64,000 bases of DNA from RPQJ01 sp963793675 (GCA_963793675.1 CAWCBA010000002.1:310001-374000); one strand, 5' to 3'. Numbered from the stretch's first letter, positions 16,902 to 26,959 are shown. Numbers and translations are program-made. Notes: generated by a model from the sequence alone, not told the origin.

Positions 16902-19106
16902 TCACCATGGACAGTCAGCTCAGGTCGCAGGTCGTCTTCCATCTCACGGGCCGCCAACCGGACGACGCCGGAGCCGGGCAGGCGTTGCCGGCAGGGTTGC
17001 GACCGGCCTTATTGGCCCCGTACCGGAATCTCGCTTCTATTCGTCACGATTTTCCCGTGGTGTTGGCCCGGGGACCCGGCGAGTACGTCGTCTCCCTCGC
17101 GGCCGCCGTGGATGGCGCATTGCGAACAGCGGCGCCGCAGGGTCCACAGGGCGAAGCGATGCGCAAGCGGGCGCTGCATATCGAGCGCCGGATCCGGGAA
17201 GCCGTCGCAGCCGGTGCGCGAGGCACATTGCTGCAGGCCTGGGACAGTGCCGTAGCTGGCGCTGACGATGCGTGGCGGCATGACATGTCGGTCGTGCGCA
17301 ACGCCTTCGCGGTCGACGGCGAACTGGCCGGATGCGATTCGCAGTTGCCATCCCGATTCCTGCGACACGCGTGGGCCGTAGTGCAGGGCGAGAAGGCGCG
17401 CGCCGCGCACATCCGCATCGATGCGCTGCTGCTGCGTCTCGAGGCGATACTCCGCGCGGACTATGCGCGATCTGCAGTCGCCTTGCAGGCCGCAAACCTG
17501 CAGCGGACTTTCGGTGGCGCACACCAGGCGTTTTTCGACTTTGCGAAGATGTCGCAGCTGCTGTCGCCGACGGCGAGCCTGGGAGGTCTGGACAGCTCGC
17601 GTCGCGCACCGCATCGAGTGGGCACTGCGCACATTGCGCGAGCAGGAATTCTTCCCGCCCCCTGGCGATCCCGGCGCGCCGCATGCAAACGGCGCTGGAT
17701 TCATCTTCGACAACGTGGCTGCTGCGCTCGATTCCTACCGCAAGCGCCTGCCCGGCATGCTGTCCTTGCTGAAGGCGCTGTACCAGGCGGAGCTGGAGGT
17801 CGAGGGGCAGTTCGTCGAGCAACTGCACGCTCCCATTTTCGAGCGGATGCAGAGCGAGGACCTCACCGCGGCCGAGCTGCAGTTCTTCCCGGATTATCTC
17901 GTGACGCTCGGCGGCGATGCGCCAGGCGTACAGGGCGACCTCGCCAATGCGCTGTCATCGGGCATGCCGGTAAAAGTGCTGCTCGAGGTCCATGACCTGC
18001 TGGAAGAAGCCGCGCCGGGGCAGGGTCGCTTTGCGTTCGGCATGCGCGGCAGCCAGCTGGCATCCATGGCGATGACGTTCGGCGACGCATTCGTATTGCA
18101 GAGCGCGGCATCCAATCTGCTGCAGCTGCGCGACAGCGTCCAGCGGGGCTTGCGTCATGCGGGCCCGGCGCTTTTCAGCGTCTACGCACCGGCGGACGGC
18201 CACAGCACCTTGCCTGCTTATCTCGCGGCCGCATCGGCCATGCAATCTCGAGCCTTCCCCGCGTTCAGCTACGACCCGGGCAAGGGCGTGGACAGCGCCA
18301 CCCGCTTTTCGCTCGAGAACAACCCGCAACCGGAAGTGGACTGGCCGCTCGATGTGCTGACGTATGCGGACCAGGACCTGCAGGCCGTGACGGAGGAGCT
18401 GGCGTTCACGTTCGTTGATTTCCTGTTGGCGGACCGGCGCCACAGCCAGCATTTCGCCATCGTCCCGCGCACCCATTGGAGCGAGGGACTGATCAGCGCC
18501 CGGCAGTGGCTGGAGTCCCCGCCGGCCGATGCTGCGAGCGGATTGCCCAGCATCCTTGCGGTCGACGATGCGGATCTGCTGTGCCGGGTCGTCGTCGACG
18601 AGCGCGTGATGCGTGCCGCCCAGCGCTGCCGCGAAACCTGGCATCGGCTGCAGCAGCTCGGCGGCATTCATGATTCACGCGCCGAGGCACTGTTGGCGCG
18701 CGAGAAGGCGCTGTGGGAGCAGCAGCGTGCCGTCGAAGCAGCCTCGCTTGCGCCAGCCGCCACCACGCCTGCGGTCCCAGCGGCCCAGGGCGAGCAGCCG
18801 TCAGCGGCTGCCTCGGAGCCGGCCGCTGCCGCAGCAGAAGACGAACCCGTTCGGAATCCAGACACGCCGTACATCGAGACTGTGCGTTGCTCGAGTTGCA
18901 ACGAATGCACGCTCGCCAACCCGAAGATGTTCGCCTACGACCAGAACAAGCAAGCCTACATCGCCGACCTGAAAGCCGGCACTTACCGGCAACTGGTCGA
19001 GGCGGCCGAGAGCTGCCAGGTCTCGGTCATACACCCGGGCAAACCGTGGGACCCGAACGAGCCGGGCCTCGACGAGCTGATCGAACGCGCCAAGCCTTTC
19101 CTGTAG
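16892..19106 (+). CDS. large protein of unknown family with C-terminal single-cluster ferredoxin domain, OFOR partner
   Basis: About 737 residues once one missing base near 17590-17600 is restored (the frame moves from GGLDSS to RVAHRIEWALRTL). The first ATG at 16892 overlaps the end of the beta-subunit gene; a second at 16907 is possible. Residues 1 to about 650 match no family I recognise. They are rich in helix-forming residues (LLSLLKALYQAELEVEGQF, LQLRDSVQRGLRHAG) and show neither a signal peptide nor membrane segments. A Pro/Ala-rich linker (PAATTPAVPAAQGEQPSAAA) leads to a ferredoxin-like domain with C-SS-C-NE-C and a fourth Cys in ESCQVSVIHPG, enough for one [4Fe-4S] cluster. The position as last gene of the operon argues for a dedicated electron-transfer partner of the oxidoreductase. 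Confidence 0.7.
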
Positions 19107-19119
19107 CGCAGCCCGCTAC
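19103..19119. terminator. short hairpin spanning two facing stop codons
   Basis: GTAGCG and CGCTAC form a six-base stem with a five-base loop. The stem contains the stop codon of the ferredoxin-fusion gene on the plus strand and of glmS on the minus strand, which face each other nine bases apart. It lacks a T-run on either side, so its termination role is weak and inferred from position only. Confidence 0.3.
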
Positions 19120-20951
19120 TCCACCGTCACGCTCTTCGCGAGATTCCGCGGCTGATCGACATCCGTGCCCTTGAGAATGGCGCAGTGATACGCCAGCAGC
19201 TGCAGCGGGATCGTGTACACCGCCGGCGCCTGGAAGTAGCTCACGTGCCGCGGCATCTCGATCACGTGCACGCCGTCCGACGACTCCATCCCTGACTCCG
19301 GGTCCGCGAACACGTACAGCTCGCCGCCGCGTGCGCGCACTTCCTGCAGGTTCGACTTGAGCTTCTCGAGCAGGTCGTTGTTCGGTGCAACCGTGATGAT
19401 CGGCATGTCCGCGTCGACCAGCGCCAGCGGGCCGTGCTTGAGTTCGCCGGCCGGGTAGGCCTCGGCGTGGATGTAGGAAATCTCCTTGAGCTTGAGCGCG
19501 CCTTCCATCGCGATCGGGTACATCGGGCCACGGCCGAGGAACAGCGCGTGCTGCTTGTCGACGAAGCGCCTGGCCAGTTCCTTGATGACCGGATCGAGCT
19601 GCAGCGTCGCTTCGATCAGGGACGGAATACCGAGCAGGCGCTGCACCAGGCCGCGCTCACGCTCGGCATCGGCACCGTGAAACTTGGCGAGCGCCACCAC
19701 CAGCATGCCGAGCGCAGTCAGCTGTGTCGTGAATGCCTTGGTGGAGGCCACGCCGATCTCGGGACCCGCGCGCGTCAGCATGACGAGCTCGGATTCACGC
19801 ACGAGCGAGCTTTCCGGCACGTTGCAGATCGCGAGCTGCGACAGGTACCCCGCCTGCTTGGCCATTCTCAGCGCGGCCAGGGTGTCCGCGGTTTCGCCCG
19901 ACTGCGAGACGGTCACGAACAGCGTGTTCTTCGGCACCACCGGATTGCGATAGCGATACTCGCTCGCGATCTCGACCCAGCACGGCAGCCGGCAGATCTG
20001 TTCGATGAAATACTTGGCCACGACCGCCGCATGGAAGCTGGTGCCGCACGCAACGACGCGCACGGCCTCGGTCCTGGCGAAGACGGCCTGCGCAGCCGGA
20101 CCGAATGCGGCTTCCAGCAGCTTGCCGCCTGCCACGCGCTCCTCGAGCGTCTGCGCAACGGCGCGCGGCTGCTCGTGGATTTCCTTCAGCATGTAGTGCG
20201 GGAAATCACCCTTCTCCGCCGCATCGGCCGAGAGCTCGCTCTGGTGCACCTTGCGCTGGATCGTGCTGCCGTCCTTGTCCACGATCCGGTAGCTGTCGCG
20301 GCGGATTTCGCAGACGTCGCCTTCCTCGAGGAAGACGAACTTGCGCGTCACCGGCAGCAGTGCCGCCACGTCGGAGGCGACGAAGTTCTCGCCGTCGCCC
20401 AGGCCGATGACGACCGGGCAGCCCTGGCGCGCGAGGACCAGGCGCTCGGCGTCCTGCTGCGAGATCACGACCAGCGCATACGCACCTTCGAGTTCGGCCA
20501 CGGTCGCCCGGACCGCCTTGAACAGGTCGCCGGTTTTCTGCAGGTGGTAGTGAACGCGGTGGGCGATCACTTCGGTGTCGGTCTCGGACGTGAACTCGTA
20601 ACCCGCGGCCTGCAGTTCCGCGCGCAGCTCCTCGTGGTTCTCGATGATGCCGTTGTGGACGAGCGCGATGCCGTCCCGCGAGATGTGTGGGTGCGCGTTG
20701 CGCTCGCTCGGCACGCCGTGCGTGGCCCAGCGCGTGTGCGCTATGCCGAGCAGGCCGCTGGTGGGATCGGCATCGAGCGCGTCCTGCAGCATGCGGACCT
20801 TGCCGACGGCGCGCAGGCGCTTGATCGTGCCCGTGCCGTCCAGCACGGCGACACCCGCGGAGTCGTAGCCGCGGTACTCGAGGCGCCGCAGGCCCTCGAT
20901 CAGGATGGGGACGACATCACGGCGCGCGACGGCACCAACGATTCCGCACAT
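19116..20951 (-). CDS. glmS: glutamine--fructose-6-phosphate aminotransferase (isomerizing)
   Basis: 611 residues, the usual length. It begins MCGIVGAVARRD, where Cys after Met is the glutaminase nucleophile once Met is removed. RWATHGVPSERNAHPH is the glutaminase substrate loop. Two SIS isomerase domains follow, with VACGTSFHAA and SQSGETADTLAALR, and the conserved end NLAKSVTVE. The enzyme makes glucosamine-6-phosphate from fructose-6-phosphate and glutamine in the cytoplasm, the entry to peptidoglycan and LPS precursors. In many gammaproteobacteria glmS follows glmU directly after the atp operon; here 4.5 kb of other genes lie between them. The frame is intact. Confidence 0.95.
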   Translation of the reverse strand: MCGIVGAVARRDVVPILIEGLRRLEYRGYDSAGVAVLDGTGTIKRLRAVGKVRMLQDALDADPTSGLLGIAHTRWATHGVPSERNAHPHISRDGIALVHNGIIENHEELRAELQAAGYEFTSETDTEVIAHRVHYHLQKTGDLFKAVRATVAELEGAYALVVISQQDAERLVLARQGCPVVIGLGDGENFVASDVAALLPVTRKFVFLEEGDVCEIRRDSYRIVDKDGSTIQRKVHQSELSADAAEKGDFPHYMLKEIHEQPRAVAQTLEERVAGGKLLEAAFGPAAQAVFARTEAVRVVACGTSFHAAVVAKYFIEQICRLPCWVEIASEYRYRNPVVPKNTLFVTVSQSGETADTLAALRMAKQAGYLSQLAICNVPESSLVRESELVMLTRAGPEIGVASTKAFTTQLTALGMLVVALAKFHGADAERERGLVQRLLGIPSLIEATLQLDPVIKELARRFVDKQHALFLGRGPMYPIAMEGALKLKEISYIHAEAYPAGELKHGPLALVDADMPIITVAPNNDLLEKLKSNLQEVRARGGELYVFADPESGMESSDGVHVIEMPRHVSYFQAPAVYTIPLQLLAYHCAILKGTDVDQPRNLAKSVTVE

Positions 20952-21099
20952 GCTCGATCCTTTGTTCGCGGGGCGGCGAGACTAACAGTTTTTCGTTGCA
21001 GATCAAAGGACTACGCTCGCCCTGACGGCCCTGCGCAGCGCCACCGCCTGCCCTGAGCCGTGATTCTACGGCCTTGCCGCGCCTTGGCGCGGCCCGGCG

Positions 21100-22635
21100 T
21101 CACATTGCGGCGGATGCCTCGTCCTCGCGCAGCATTTTCAGCAACGACAGCACCATCAGCACGCCGACCGCCAGCAGCGGCAGCGAGCAGACGATGGTCG
21201 CGGAGAGGATCACCTTGAGGCCGCCGTCGATGAACATGAGCGTCACCGGCAGGACGCCGAGTGCGCACGCCCAGAACACGCGATTCCAGCGCGCTGGGTC
21301 GAGGCCGGCCTCGAGGCGCATCGTGGAGACCGAGGCGAGCGTGTACGACGCGGAATCGTAGGTGGTCACCAGCAGCAGCAAGGCGACGACTGCGAAAGCC
21401 GCCAGCACCAGCGTGCCCCACGGCAACGAGGAAATGACGGCGGTGATGGCCTGCGCCTCCCCGACGGTCTTCATGAGTCCGGTGACGTTGAGCGCCCCGG
21501 TCAGTTCCAGGTTCAGCGCATAGTTGCCGAGCACGATGAAGAACATCGCGGCGCCGATGCTGCCGAACGTGAGCATGCCGCCGATCACGTTGCGGATCGT
21601 GCGGCCGTGCGAAATGCGCGTGACGAAGATGCCGACGAACGGGCCGTACGCCAGCCACCAGGCCCAGTAGAAGATCGTCCAGTTTTCGACGAACCCGGTA
21701 TTGGCCACCGGATCCGTCCAGGTGTTCATGCGGATGAAGTTCTGCAGCACGAGCCCGATGCCGTTCGTGCCCATCTTGAGGATGAACAGCGTCGGTCCCA
21801 CGGCCAGCACGAAGAACAACAGCAGCAGGGCCGCCACCATGTTCGCGTCCGCCAGCCGCTTGAAGCCGCGCTTGAGCCCCAGGTAGGCGCTGGTGCCGAA
21901 GATCGCGATGCAGACGACCACCACGGCGACCTCGAGCACGAAGTCGTGCTCGAGACCGAACAGCTTCGCCGCGGCGGCCGCGATCATCGGAGTCGACAGG
22001 CCGAGCGAGGTGCCCGTGCCGCAGATCAGGTTGACCATGTACAGGAAATCGACGACGCGTCCCGGCCTGCCGGTGACCCCGCCCGGCAGCACGCCGCTGG
22101 TGCCCGTGCTGGCGCGCAGGTACGGCACCTTGCGCACGTAGTACGGGTACGCGATCGCGATGGTCGGCACGCAGAAAATCGCCCACCCGGTGAGGCCCCA
22201 GTGGAACAACCCGTAGGCCGCGGCCCACTCGATGGCGCTGGTGCCGCGCGGCTCGAGGCCATAGGGCGGCTTGTCGATGTAATAGCCCCACTCGATGACC
22301 GCCCAGTAGAGCAACCCGGCGCCGACGCCCGCGCAGAACAGCATGCCCACCCAGCTCAGGGTCGAGAACTCCGGGCGACTGTCGGCGTCACCGAGCCTGA
22401 CCTTGCCGTAGCGACCGAAGGCGAGCCAGACGAGGAACGCGACCGCGCCGGCGCCGTACCACAGGTAAAGCAGCCCGACGCTCCCGGTGATGGCGTCGTA
22501 GGCCGCGGTGATCACGCCGGCCGCCTGGTCCTTGAACGCCACGATGGGCACCGACAGCAGCAGGATCACGCACACCGTCGTGACGAACATCGGCCAGTCG
22601 GTGCGGTGCGGCGACGGTACGTCTGCTTGACTCAT
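21100..22635 (-). CDS. BCCT-family transporter (betaine/carnitine/choline type)
   Basis: 511 residues with about twelve hydrophobic segments and no signal peptide. The first runs FVTTVCVILLLSVPIVAF. GVGAGLLYWAVIEWGYY (about residue 95) and AAYGLFHWGLTGWAIFC (about 135) are conserved BCCT segments. WTIFYWAWWLAYGPFVGIF (about 315) contains the aromatic box that holds trimethylammonium groups. Such transporters import betaine, carnitine, choline or related compounds with Na+ or H+. It lies upstream of glmS on the same strand, 148 bases away, so separate transcription is likely. A GC-rich GCCGCGCC/GGCGCGGC stem at 21076-21093, just past its stop, may help end transcription. The substrate is not determined. 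Confidence 0.85.
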   Translation of the reverse strand: MSQADVPSPHRTDWPMFVTTVCVILLLSVPIVAFKDQAAGVITAAYDAITGSVGLLYLWYGAGAVAFLVWLAFGRYGKVRLGDADSRPEFSTLSWVGMLFCAGVGAGLLYWAVIEWGYYIDKPPYGLEPRGTSAIEWAAAYGLFHWGLTGWAIFCVPTIAIAYPYYVRKVPYLRASTGTSGVLPGGVTGRPGRVVDFLYMVNLICGTGTSLGLSTPMIAAAAAKLFGLEHDFVLEVAVVVVCIAIFGTSAYLGLKRGFKRLADANMVAALLLLFFVLAVGPTLFILKMGTNGIGLVLQNFIRMNTWTDPVANTGFVENWTIFYWAWWLAYGPFVGIFVTRISHGRTIRNVIGGMLTFGSIGAAMFFIVLGNYALNLELTGALNVTGLMKTVGEAQAITAVISSLPWGTLVLAAFAVVALLLLVTTYDSASYTLASVSTMRLEAGLDPARWNRVFWACALGVLPVTLMFIDGGLKVILSATIVCSLPLLAVGVLMVLSLLKMLREDEASAAM

Positions 22636-22657
22636 CGGTCGCCTCGCGCTGCAGGGT

Positions 22658-23644
22658 TCAGTCTATGTTGACGACGACGCAGCCGTTCGAGCCACCCTGC
22701 TCGACGAGGACGTTCGCTCGTGCGATCTCCTCCAGCCGCATTCTCCCGGCAATGCGATGCTGCAGCATACCGTGGCAGAAGGCCTGGGTGATGTCTGCGA
22801 TCGCAAGCTTCTTGGCGGGCTCCGGCATCGAATACACGATGATGAAGTGGACCGTCAGGTCCAGGTACATCATGCGGAAGAACGGCAGCTGCGGTTCCTT
22901 CACCTGCGTTGACGAATACGTCGCGATGACGCCGCCGGTACGGATGCAGTTGAGAACCTCCGGCAGGTTGGCGCCGAACTCGACGTCGATCACGCGATCC
23001 ACCGGCTTGCCGTCGTTCAATGCCTTGGCGCGCTCGCCCCAGCCGGGCTCGCGGTGATTGAAGACGTGTTTCGCACCCGCCTGCCTGCACACGGCCTCGT
23101 CGCGCGGATTGCTCGCCGAAGCGATGACCTTCGCGCCCGCCATCTTTGCCCACTGGATCGCGTAATACCCCACCCTTCCGGCGCCACCGGTGACCAGTAC
23201 GGTCTGGCCGGCGATTGGACCATCCGCGTGCACGCAACGGTGCGCGGTCATGATCGGAATGCCGGCGCAGGCCCCGACGTCGAAACCGGCTTCGATGGGC
23301 AAGGTGACCGCACGCCGTGAATCGAGCGCCACGTACTGCGCAGCCGTCCCGAACCGGCGACCGAACTGGGCCTGGTACACCCAGACCTTCTCGCCCAGCC
23401 GCTTCGAGTCCACGCCCTCGCCCACCGCTTCGATCACACCGGCGCCATCGCTGTTCGGAATCACGTAGCCGTCGTCGAGCAGGTTGGGAAACGAGCCGGC
23501 GCGCTTCTTCACGTCGGACGGGTTCACGCCGCTCGTACGCAGGCGCACCAGCACCTCGCCCGGGCCGGCGACCGGGGTCGGCTGCTCGCCGACGACGAGC
23601 ACTTCGTCCGCCTTGCCAAACTTTTCGAACCATGCGGCCTTCAT
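22658..23644 (-). CDS. zinc-independent NADPH:quinone oxidoreductase-like protein (MDR family)
   Basis: 328 residues starting MKAAWFEKFG. The start at 23644 is chosen because GGGGGACCG precedes it, the same leader seen before the next gene; an ATG at 23665 would overlap the upstream stop (ATGA) and add seven residues. The GroES-like domain lacks the zinc-binding cysteines of alcohol dehydrogenases. VLVTGGAGRVGYYAIQWAK (about 150) is the NADPH site. This group reduces quinones or alpha,beta-unsaturated carbonyls. It lies next to a short-chain dehydrogenase, and the two probably form an operon. The substrate is unknown. Confidence 0.75.
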   Translation of the reverse strand: MKAAWFEKFGKADEVLVVGEQPTPVAGPGEVLVRLRTSGVNPSDVKKRAGSFPNLLDDGYVIPNSDGAGVIEAVGEGVDSKRLGEKVWVYQAQFGRRFGTAAQYVALDSRRAVTLPIEAGFDVGACAGIPIMTAHRCVHADGPIAGQTVLVTGGAGRVGYYAIQWAKMAGAKVIASASNPRDEAVCRQAGAKHVFNHREPGWGERAKALNDGKPVDRVIDVEFGANLPEVLNCIRTGGVIATYSSTQVKEPQLPFFRMMYLDLTVHFIIVYSMPEPAKKLAIADITQAFCHGMLQHRIAGRMRLEEIARANVLVEQGGSNGCVVVNID

Positions 23645-23664
23645 CGGTCCCCCGCCAGGAGTCA

Positions 23665-24447
23665 TCAGTCGTCGAGCCAGTTGGAGAGCGACTCGGTGTG
23701 TCCGTCCACGCCCAGTATCTGACCCGAGATCATCCTGCCTTGCGGCGAAGCCAGGAAGTACGCGGTGTTCGCAACGTCATCGGCGTCCACGAACTGCCGC
23801 AGCGAGACCTGCCGTTCGTAGAGCCTGCGGATCTGCGTGGCCGTCATGCCGCGGGCAGCGGCATCACGCTCGATCACGCCGTCGATGCGTGGGCCCTTGA
23901 TGCTTCCCGGGCAGATCGCATTTACCCGGATGCCTGCAGGACCCAGCTCCATCGCGAGGGTCTTGGTAAGTCCCAGCAGCGCCCACTTGCAGGCCGCGTA
24001 CGGCGCGCGCAGCGGAAAGCCGAAGAATGCCGCGCTCGAGGCGATATTGATGATGGAACCGCTGCCCGCTGCACGGATCAGTGGCACGGCGCGACGCGTG
24101 CAGTAAAACTGCCCGTTGAGGTCGACGGCAATCGTGCGTTCCCAGTCCACGGGATCGATTTTCTCAATCGGCGCCGTGGGACCCGCTATGCCAGCATTGT
24201 TCACCAGCACGTCGATACGACCGTACTGCGCCGTGATCTCGTCGAACCACGCGTCCACCTGTCGCGAGTCGCTGATATCGACGACGCTGGCCGCTGCGTT
24301 CGGATGCGAAGAACGGAACTCCTGCACCGCGGTCGCATTGGCGTCGCAGACGTGCACTCGGAAGCCGCCTTCCTCGAATCGCTCTGCGATCCGGCGGCCA
24401 AGCCCGGTGGCGGCACCCGAGACCACTACGACGGGTGCTGCGCCCAT
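23665..24447 (-). CDS. short-chain dehydrogenase/reductase (SDR)
   Basis: 260 residues, typical classical SDR length. VVVSGAATGLGRRIAERF (about residue 7) is the TGxxxGxG cofactor site, NNAGIAGP (about 87) stabilises the sheet, Ser in INIASSAAF (about 140) and YAACK (about 154-158) supply the catalytic Ser-Tyr-Lys. ICPGSIKGPRIDG (about 183) contacts the cofactor. An acidic residue after the second strand (CDANA) favours NAD over NADP. GGGGGACCG precedes the ATG. It overlaps or abuts the quinone reductase-like gene downstream, so they probably act on related carbonyl or alcohol compounds. The substrate is unknown. Confidence 0.85.
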   Translation of the reverse strand: MGAAPVVVVSGAATGLGRRIAERFEEGGFRVHVCDANATAVQEFRSSHPNAAASVVDISDSRQVDAWFDEITAQYGRIDVLVNNAGIAGPTAPIEKIDPVDWERTIAVDLNGQFYCTRRAVPLIRAAGSGSIINIASSAAFFGFPLRAPYAACKWALLGLTKTLAMELGPAGIRVNAICPGSIKGPRIDGVIERDAAARGMTATQIRRLYERQVSLRQFVDADDVANTAYFLASPQGRMISGQILGVDGHTESLSNWLDD

Positions 24448-24495
24448 CGGTCCCCCTGCATCTGGAATGTGTTTTCGGCGCGAGAGCGGCCGATC

Positions 24496-25425
24496 TTACA
24501 GCCAATTTCGCCGCCGGAACACGATGAACAGACAGGCACAGATCGCCACGCTCAGCGCGACGATGCCTGCGAACGCCAGCGGGCTGTGCGAACCTGGCAG
24601 GCCGACATTCATGCCATAGACACTGGCGATCAATGTCGGCACCGCCATCATGATCGTGACCGACGTCAGCACCTTCATGACCGAGTTCAGGTTGTTGGAC
24701 ACGATCGAGGCGAACGCATCCATCATGTCGCTCAGCACGCGATCGGCGATGTCGACCATCCCGACGGCCTGGCGCAGTTCGACGCGCACGTCGTCGAGCA
24801 GCTCCTGGTCCTGGGCGGCCCAGTCCAGGGTCGGGACGCGTTGCAAGCGTTCCAGCACCAGCTCGTTCGCCTTCAGGCCCGTCGCAAAGTAGGTCAGGCT
24901 CTTCTGGAAATCGAGCAGGCCGAGCACCTCCTCGTTCCTGATCGAGCGCTTGAGTTCGTCTTCGAGGGCTTCGACGCCTGCATTGATCTCGCGCAGCCCG
25001 CGCAGACAGGCATCTGCCAGCTTCAGGAACACGCGCAGGACGAATTCCGTGCCGCGGTCGGTGGCCAGTCCCGGCACCTGACCATCCAGCAGCGGCTGCA
25101 GAAACGGCGTGCCCGCCTGGCTGAGGGTGACGACTCCCTGCGGCGCAATCAGCACGCTGAGCGGCAGGGTCCGCCACGGTGGTCCCGTGGCTTCATCGCG
25201 CCGCAGCGGATAATTCATCACGACGAGCACGCACTCTCCGGCGTGCTCGACGCGCGGACGCTCGTCGATGTCCGACACGTGGTCGAGCAGCGAGGCGGGG
25301 ACGCCAAAGTCGCGCACGGCAGCCAGGTCGGCTGCTGTAGGATGCGTGACGTGCAGCCAACACCCGGCACACGGCGCGGCGGGTCGCTCCATGCCAGCAC
25401 TCGCACTGCGCCGGATTTCGAGCAT
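24496..25425 (-). CDS. CorA-like divalent cation channel
   Basis: 309 residues from the ATG at 25425. A long helical cytoplasmic domain is followed by two C-terminal membrane segments (LTSVTIMMAVPTLIASVYGM and FAGIVALSVAICACLFIVF) and the YGMN signature between them, ending in a basic tail (FRRRNWL). This is the CorA/ZntB fold, which moves Mg2+, Co2+ or Zn2+ as a pentamer in the inner membrane. Its start lies five bases after the reconstructed glmU stop, so it may be translated from the glmU transcript. The frame is intact. Confidence 0.85.
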   Translation of the reverse strand: MLEIRRSASAGMERPAAPCAGCWLHVTHPTAADLAAVRDFGVPASLLDHVSDIDERPRVEHAGECVLVVMNYPLRRDEATGPPWRTLPLSVLIAPQGVVTLSQAGTPFLQPLLDGQVPGLATDRGTEFVLRVFLKLADACLRGLREINAGVEALEDELKRSIRNEEVLGLLDFQKSLTYFATGLKANELVLERLQRVPTLDWAAQDQELLDDVRVELRQAVGMVDIADRVLSDMMDAFASIVSNNLNSVMKVLTSVTIMMAVPTLIASVYGMNVGLPGSHSPLAFAGIVALSVAICACLFIVFRRRNWL

Positions 25426-25429
25426 GCGG

Positions 25430-26807
25430 TCAGTCCCTTGGGTTGTTTCACCGGGCGTTGCCAGCTCTCGAGCGTCAGCTGCTTGCTGCGCTCGAGCGTG
25501 AGCTTGTCGTCCGGTGCGTCTTTCGTGATGGTCGAGCCGGCGCCGATCGTGGCGCCTGCGCCGATCTTCACCGGCGCCACCAGCATCGCTCCCGAGCCGA
25601 TGAACGCGCCCGCGCCGATCTCCGTGCGCCACTTGTTCACGCCGTCGTAGTTGCAGGTGACGGTGCCGGCGCCGACGTTCACTCTTTCGCCGACCGTCGC
25701 GTCGCCCAGGTACGTCAGGTGGTTGGCCTTGGCGCCGGCACCCAGGATGCTGTTCTTCACCTCGACGAAATTTCCGACGTGCACGCCCTGGGCCAGGCTG
25801 GAACTCGGCCGGAAACGCGCGAACGGGCCGATGTTGCAGTTGGCTCCGATGCTGGCGCGGTCGATGACGCAGTTGGGAAACACCACCGTGTCGTCGCCGA
25901 TCTCGCTGTCGCGGATCACGACGTTCGGGCCGATCCGCACGCGATCGCCGAGCTTCACCACGCCCTCGAACACCACGTTGACGTCGAGGTGCACGTCGCG
26001 GCCAACGGTGAGCGGACCGCGTGCGTCGAAGCGGGCCGGATCGACCAGCGTCACGCCCTGCAGCATGAGTTCCATGGCGCGGCGCTTGCGATACACGCCC
26101 TCGACTTCCGCGAGCTGCACCTTGTCGTTGACGCCGAGCACTTCGTCTTCACTGTCCGCCAGGATGGCGTTGACCTTGAGTCCCGCCTTCGCTGCCATGA
26201 CGACGACGTCGGTCAGGTAATACTCGCCCTGGGCGTTGTCGTTGCGCAGCTGCGCCAGCCATTCGCGCATGCGCTTCGCGGAAGCCGCCATCAGTCCGGT
26301 GTTCACCTCGTCGAGCGCGCGTTCCTTCTGGTTCGCGTCCTTGTGCTCGACGATGCGCGCGACGGTACCGGCGCGGTCACGTACGATGCGTCCGTATCCA
26401 GTCGGGTCCTTCATGCGCACGCTCAGCACGCCGAGCGCTTCGCCGTCGGCCGCCGCATCGACGAGACGCTGCATCGTGGCGGCCTGCACCAGCGGCACGT
26501 CGCCGAACAGGACCAGGACGAGGTGATCGTCCGGCACGCCGGGCATGGCCTGCTGCACGCGCATGTCCGGTGCCGAGCTGCTCGTCCTGCAATACCCAGG
26601 TGATGCCCTCGCTCGCGACCGCTTCGCGCACTCGTTCACCGCCGTGACCATAGACGACGTGGATGTCGTCGGGCGCAAGCGTCGCGCGCGGTATCGATGA
26701 CGTGGCTCGAGCAGTGGGCGACCCGCGACGGGCTGCAGGACCTTGGGCAGGTCGGACTTCATGCGCTTGCCCTGGCCGGCGGCCAGGATCACGACAGAGA
26801 GGGGCAT
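25430..26807 (-). CDS. glmU: bifunctional UDP-N-acetylglucosamine pyrophosphorylase/glucosamine-1-phosphate acetyltransferase, frame broken three times
   Basis: About 458 residues when repaired, close to the usual 456. The N-terminal uridyltransferase shows LSVVILAAGQGKRM and VLQPVAGRPLL. The C-terminal left-handed helix has hexapeptide repeats (IGPNVVIRDSEIG, VGAGTVTCNYDG) and AFIGSGAMLVAPV. The frame leaves near 26700, continues in another frame through APDDIHVVYGHGGERV, and returns near 26560. It breaks again near 25440, where the native stop would be the TGA at 25430-25432 rather than read-through into the corA gene. GlmU makes UDP-GlcNAc for cell-wall synthesis and is normally essential, so these breaks are probably sequence errors. 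Confidence 0.85.
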
Positions 26808-26925
26808 TGGGCGATCCAGGTTCCGTACGGTCTCTGTTCATTATACCGGACGCTATCTGCCGCCTTGTCGTCCGGGACAAACCCTTACGGTGGAGCACCC
26901 CGGCAAGCGTGCGGCTTGCAGGGGT

Positions 26926-26959
26926 AGCGGGCGGGCCCCATGCAAGGGGTCCGCCCGCT
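26926..26959 (-). terminator. GC-rich hairpin after the NTF2-like gene
   Basis: A 14-base stem (AGCGGGCGGGCCCC against GGGGTCCGCCCGCT, one G-T type mismatch) with a six-base loop lies eight bases past the stop of the minus-strand gene that ends at 26967. There is no T-run after it, so it is a plausible but incomplete intrinsic terminator. It lies between that gene and glmU downstream. Confidence 0.5.

Noticed and set aside
23317..25650. 777-codon plus-strand frame opposite the quinone reductase-like, SDR and corA genes
   Set aside because: Crosses three well-recognised minus-strand genes; sequence is Arg/His-rich and without known motifs.
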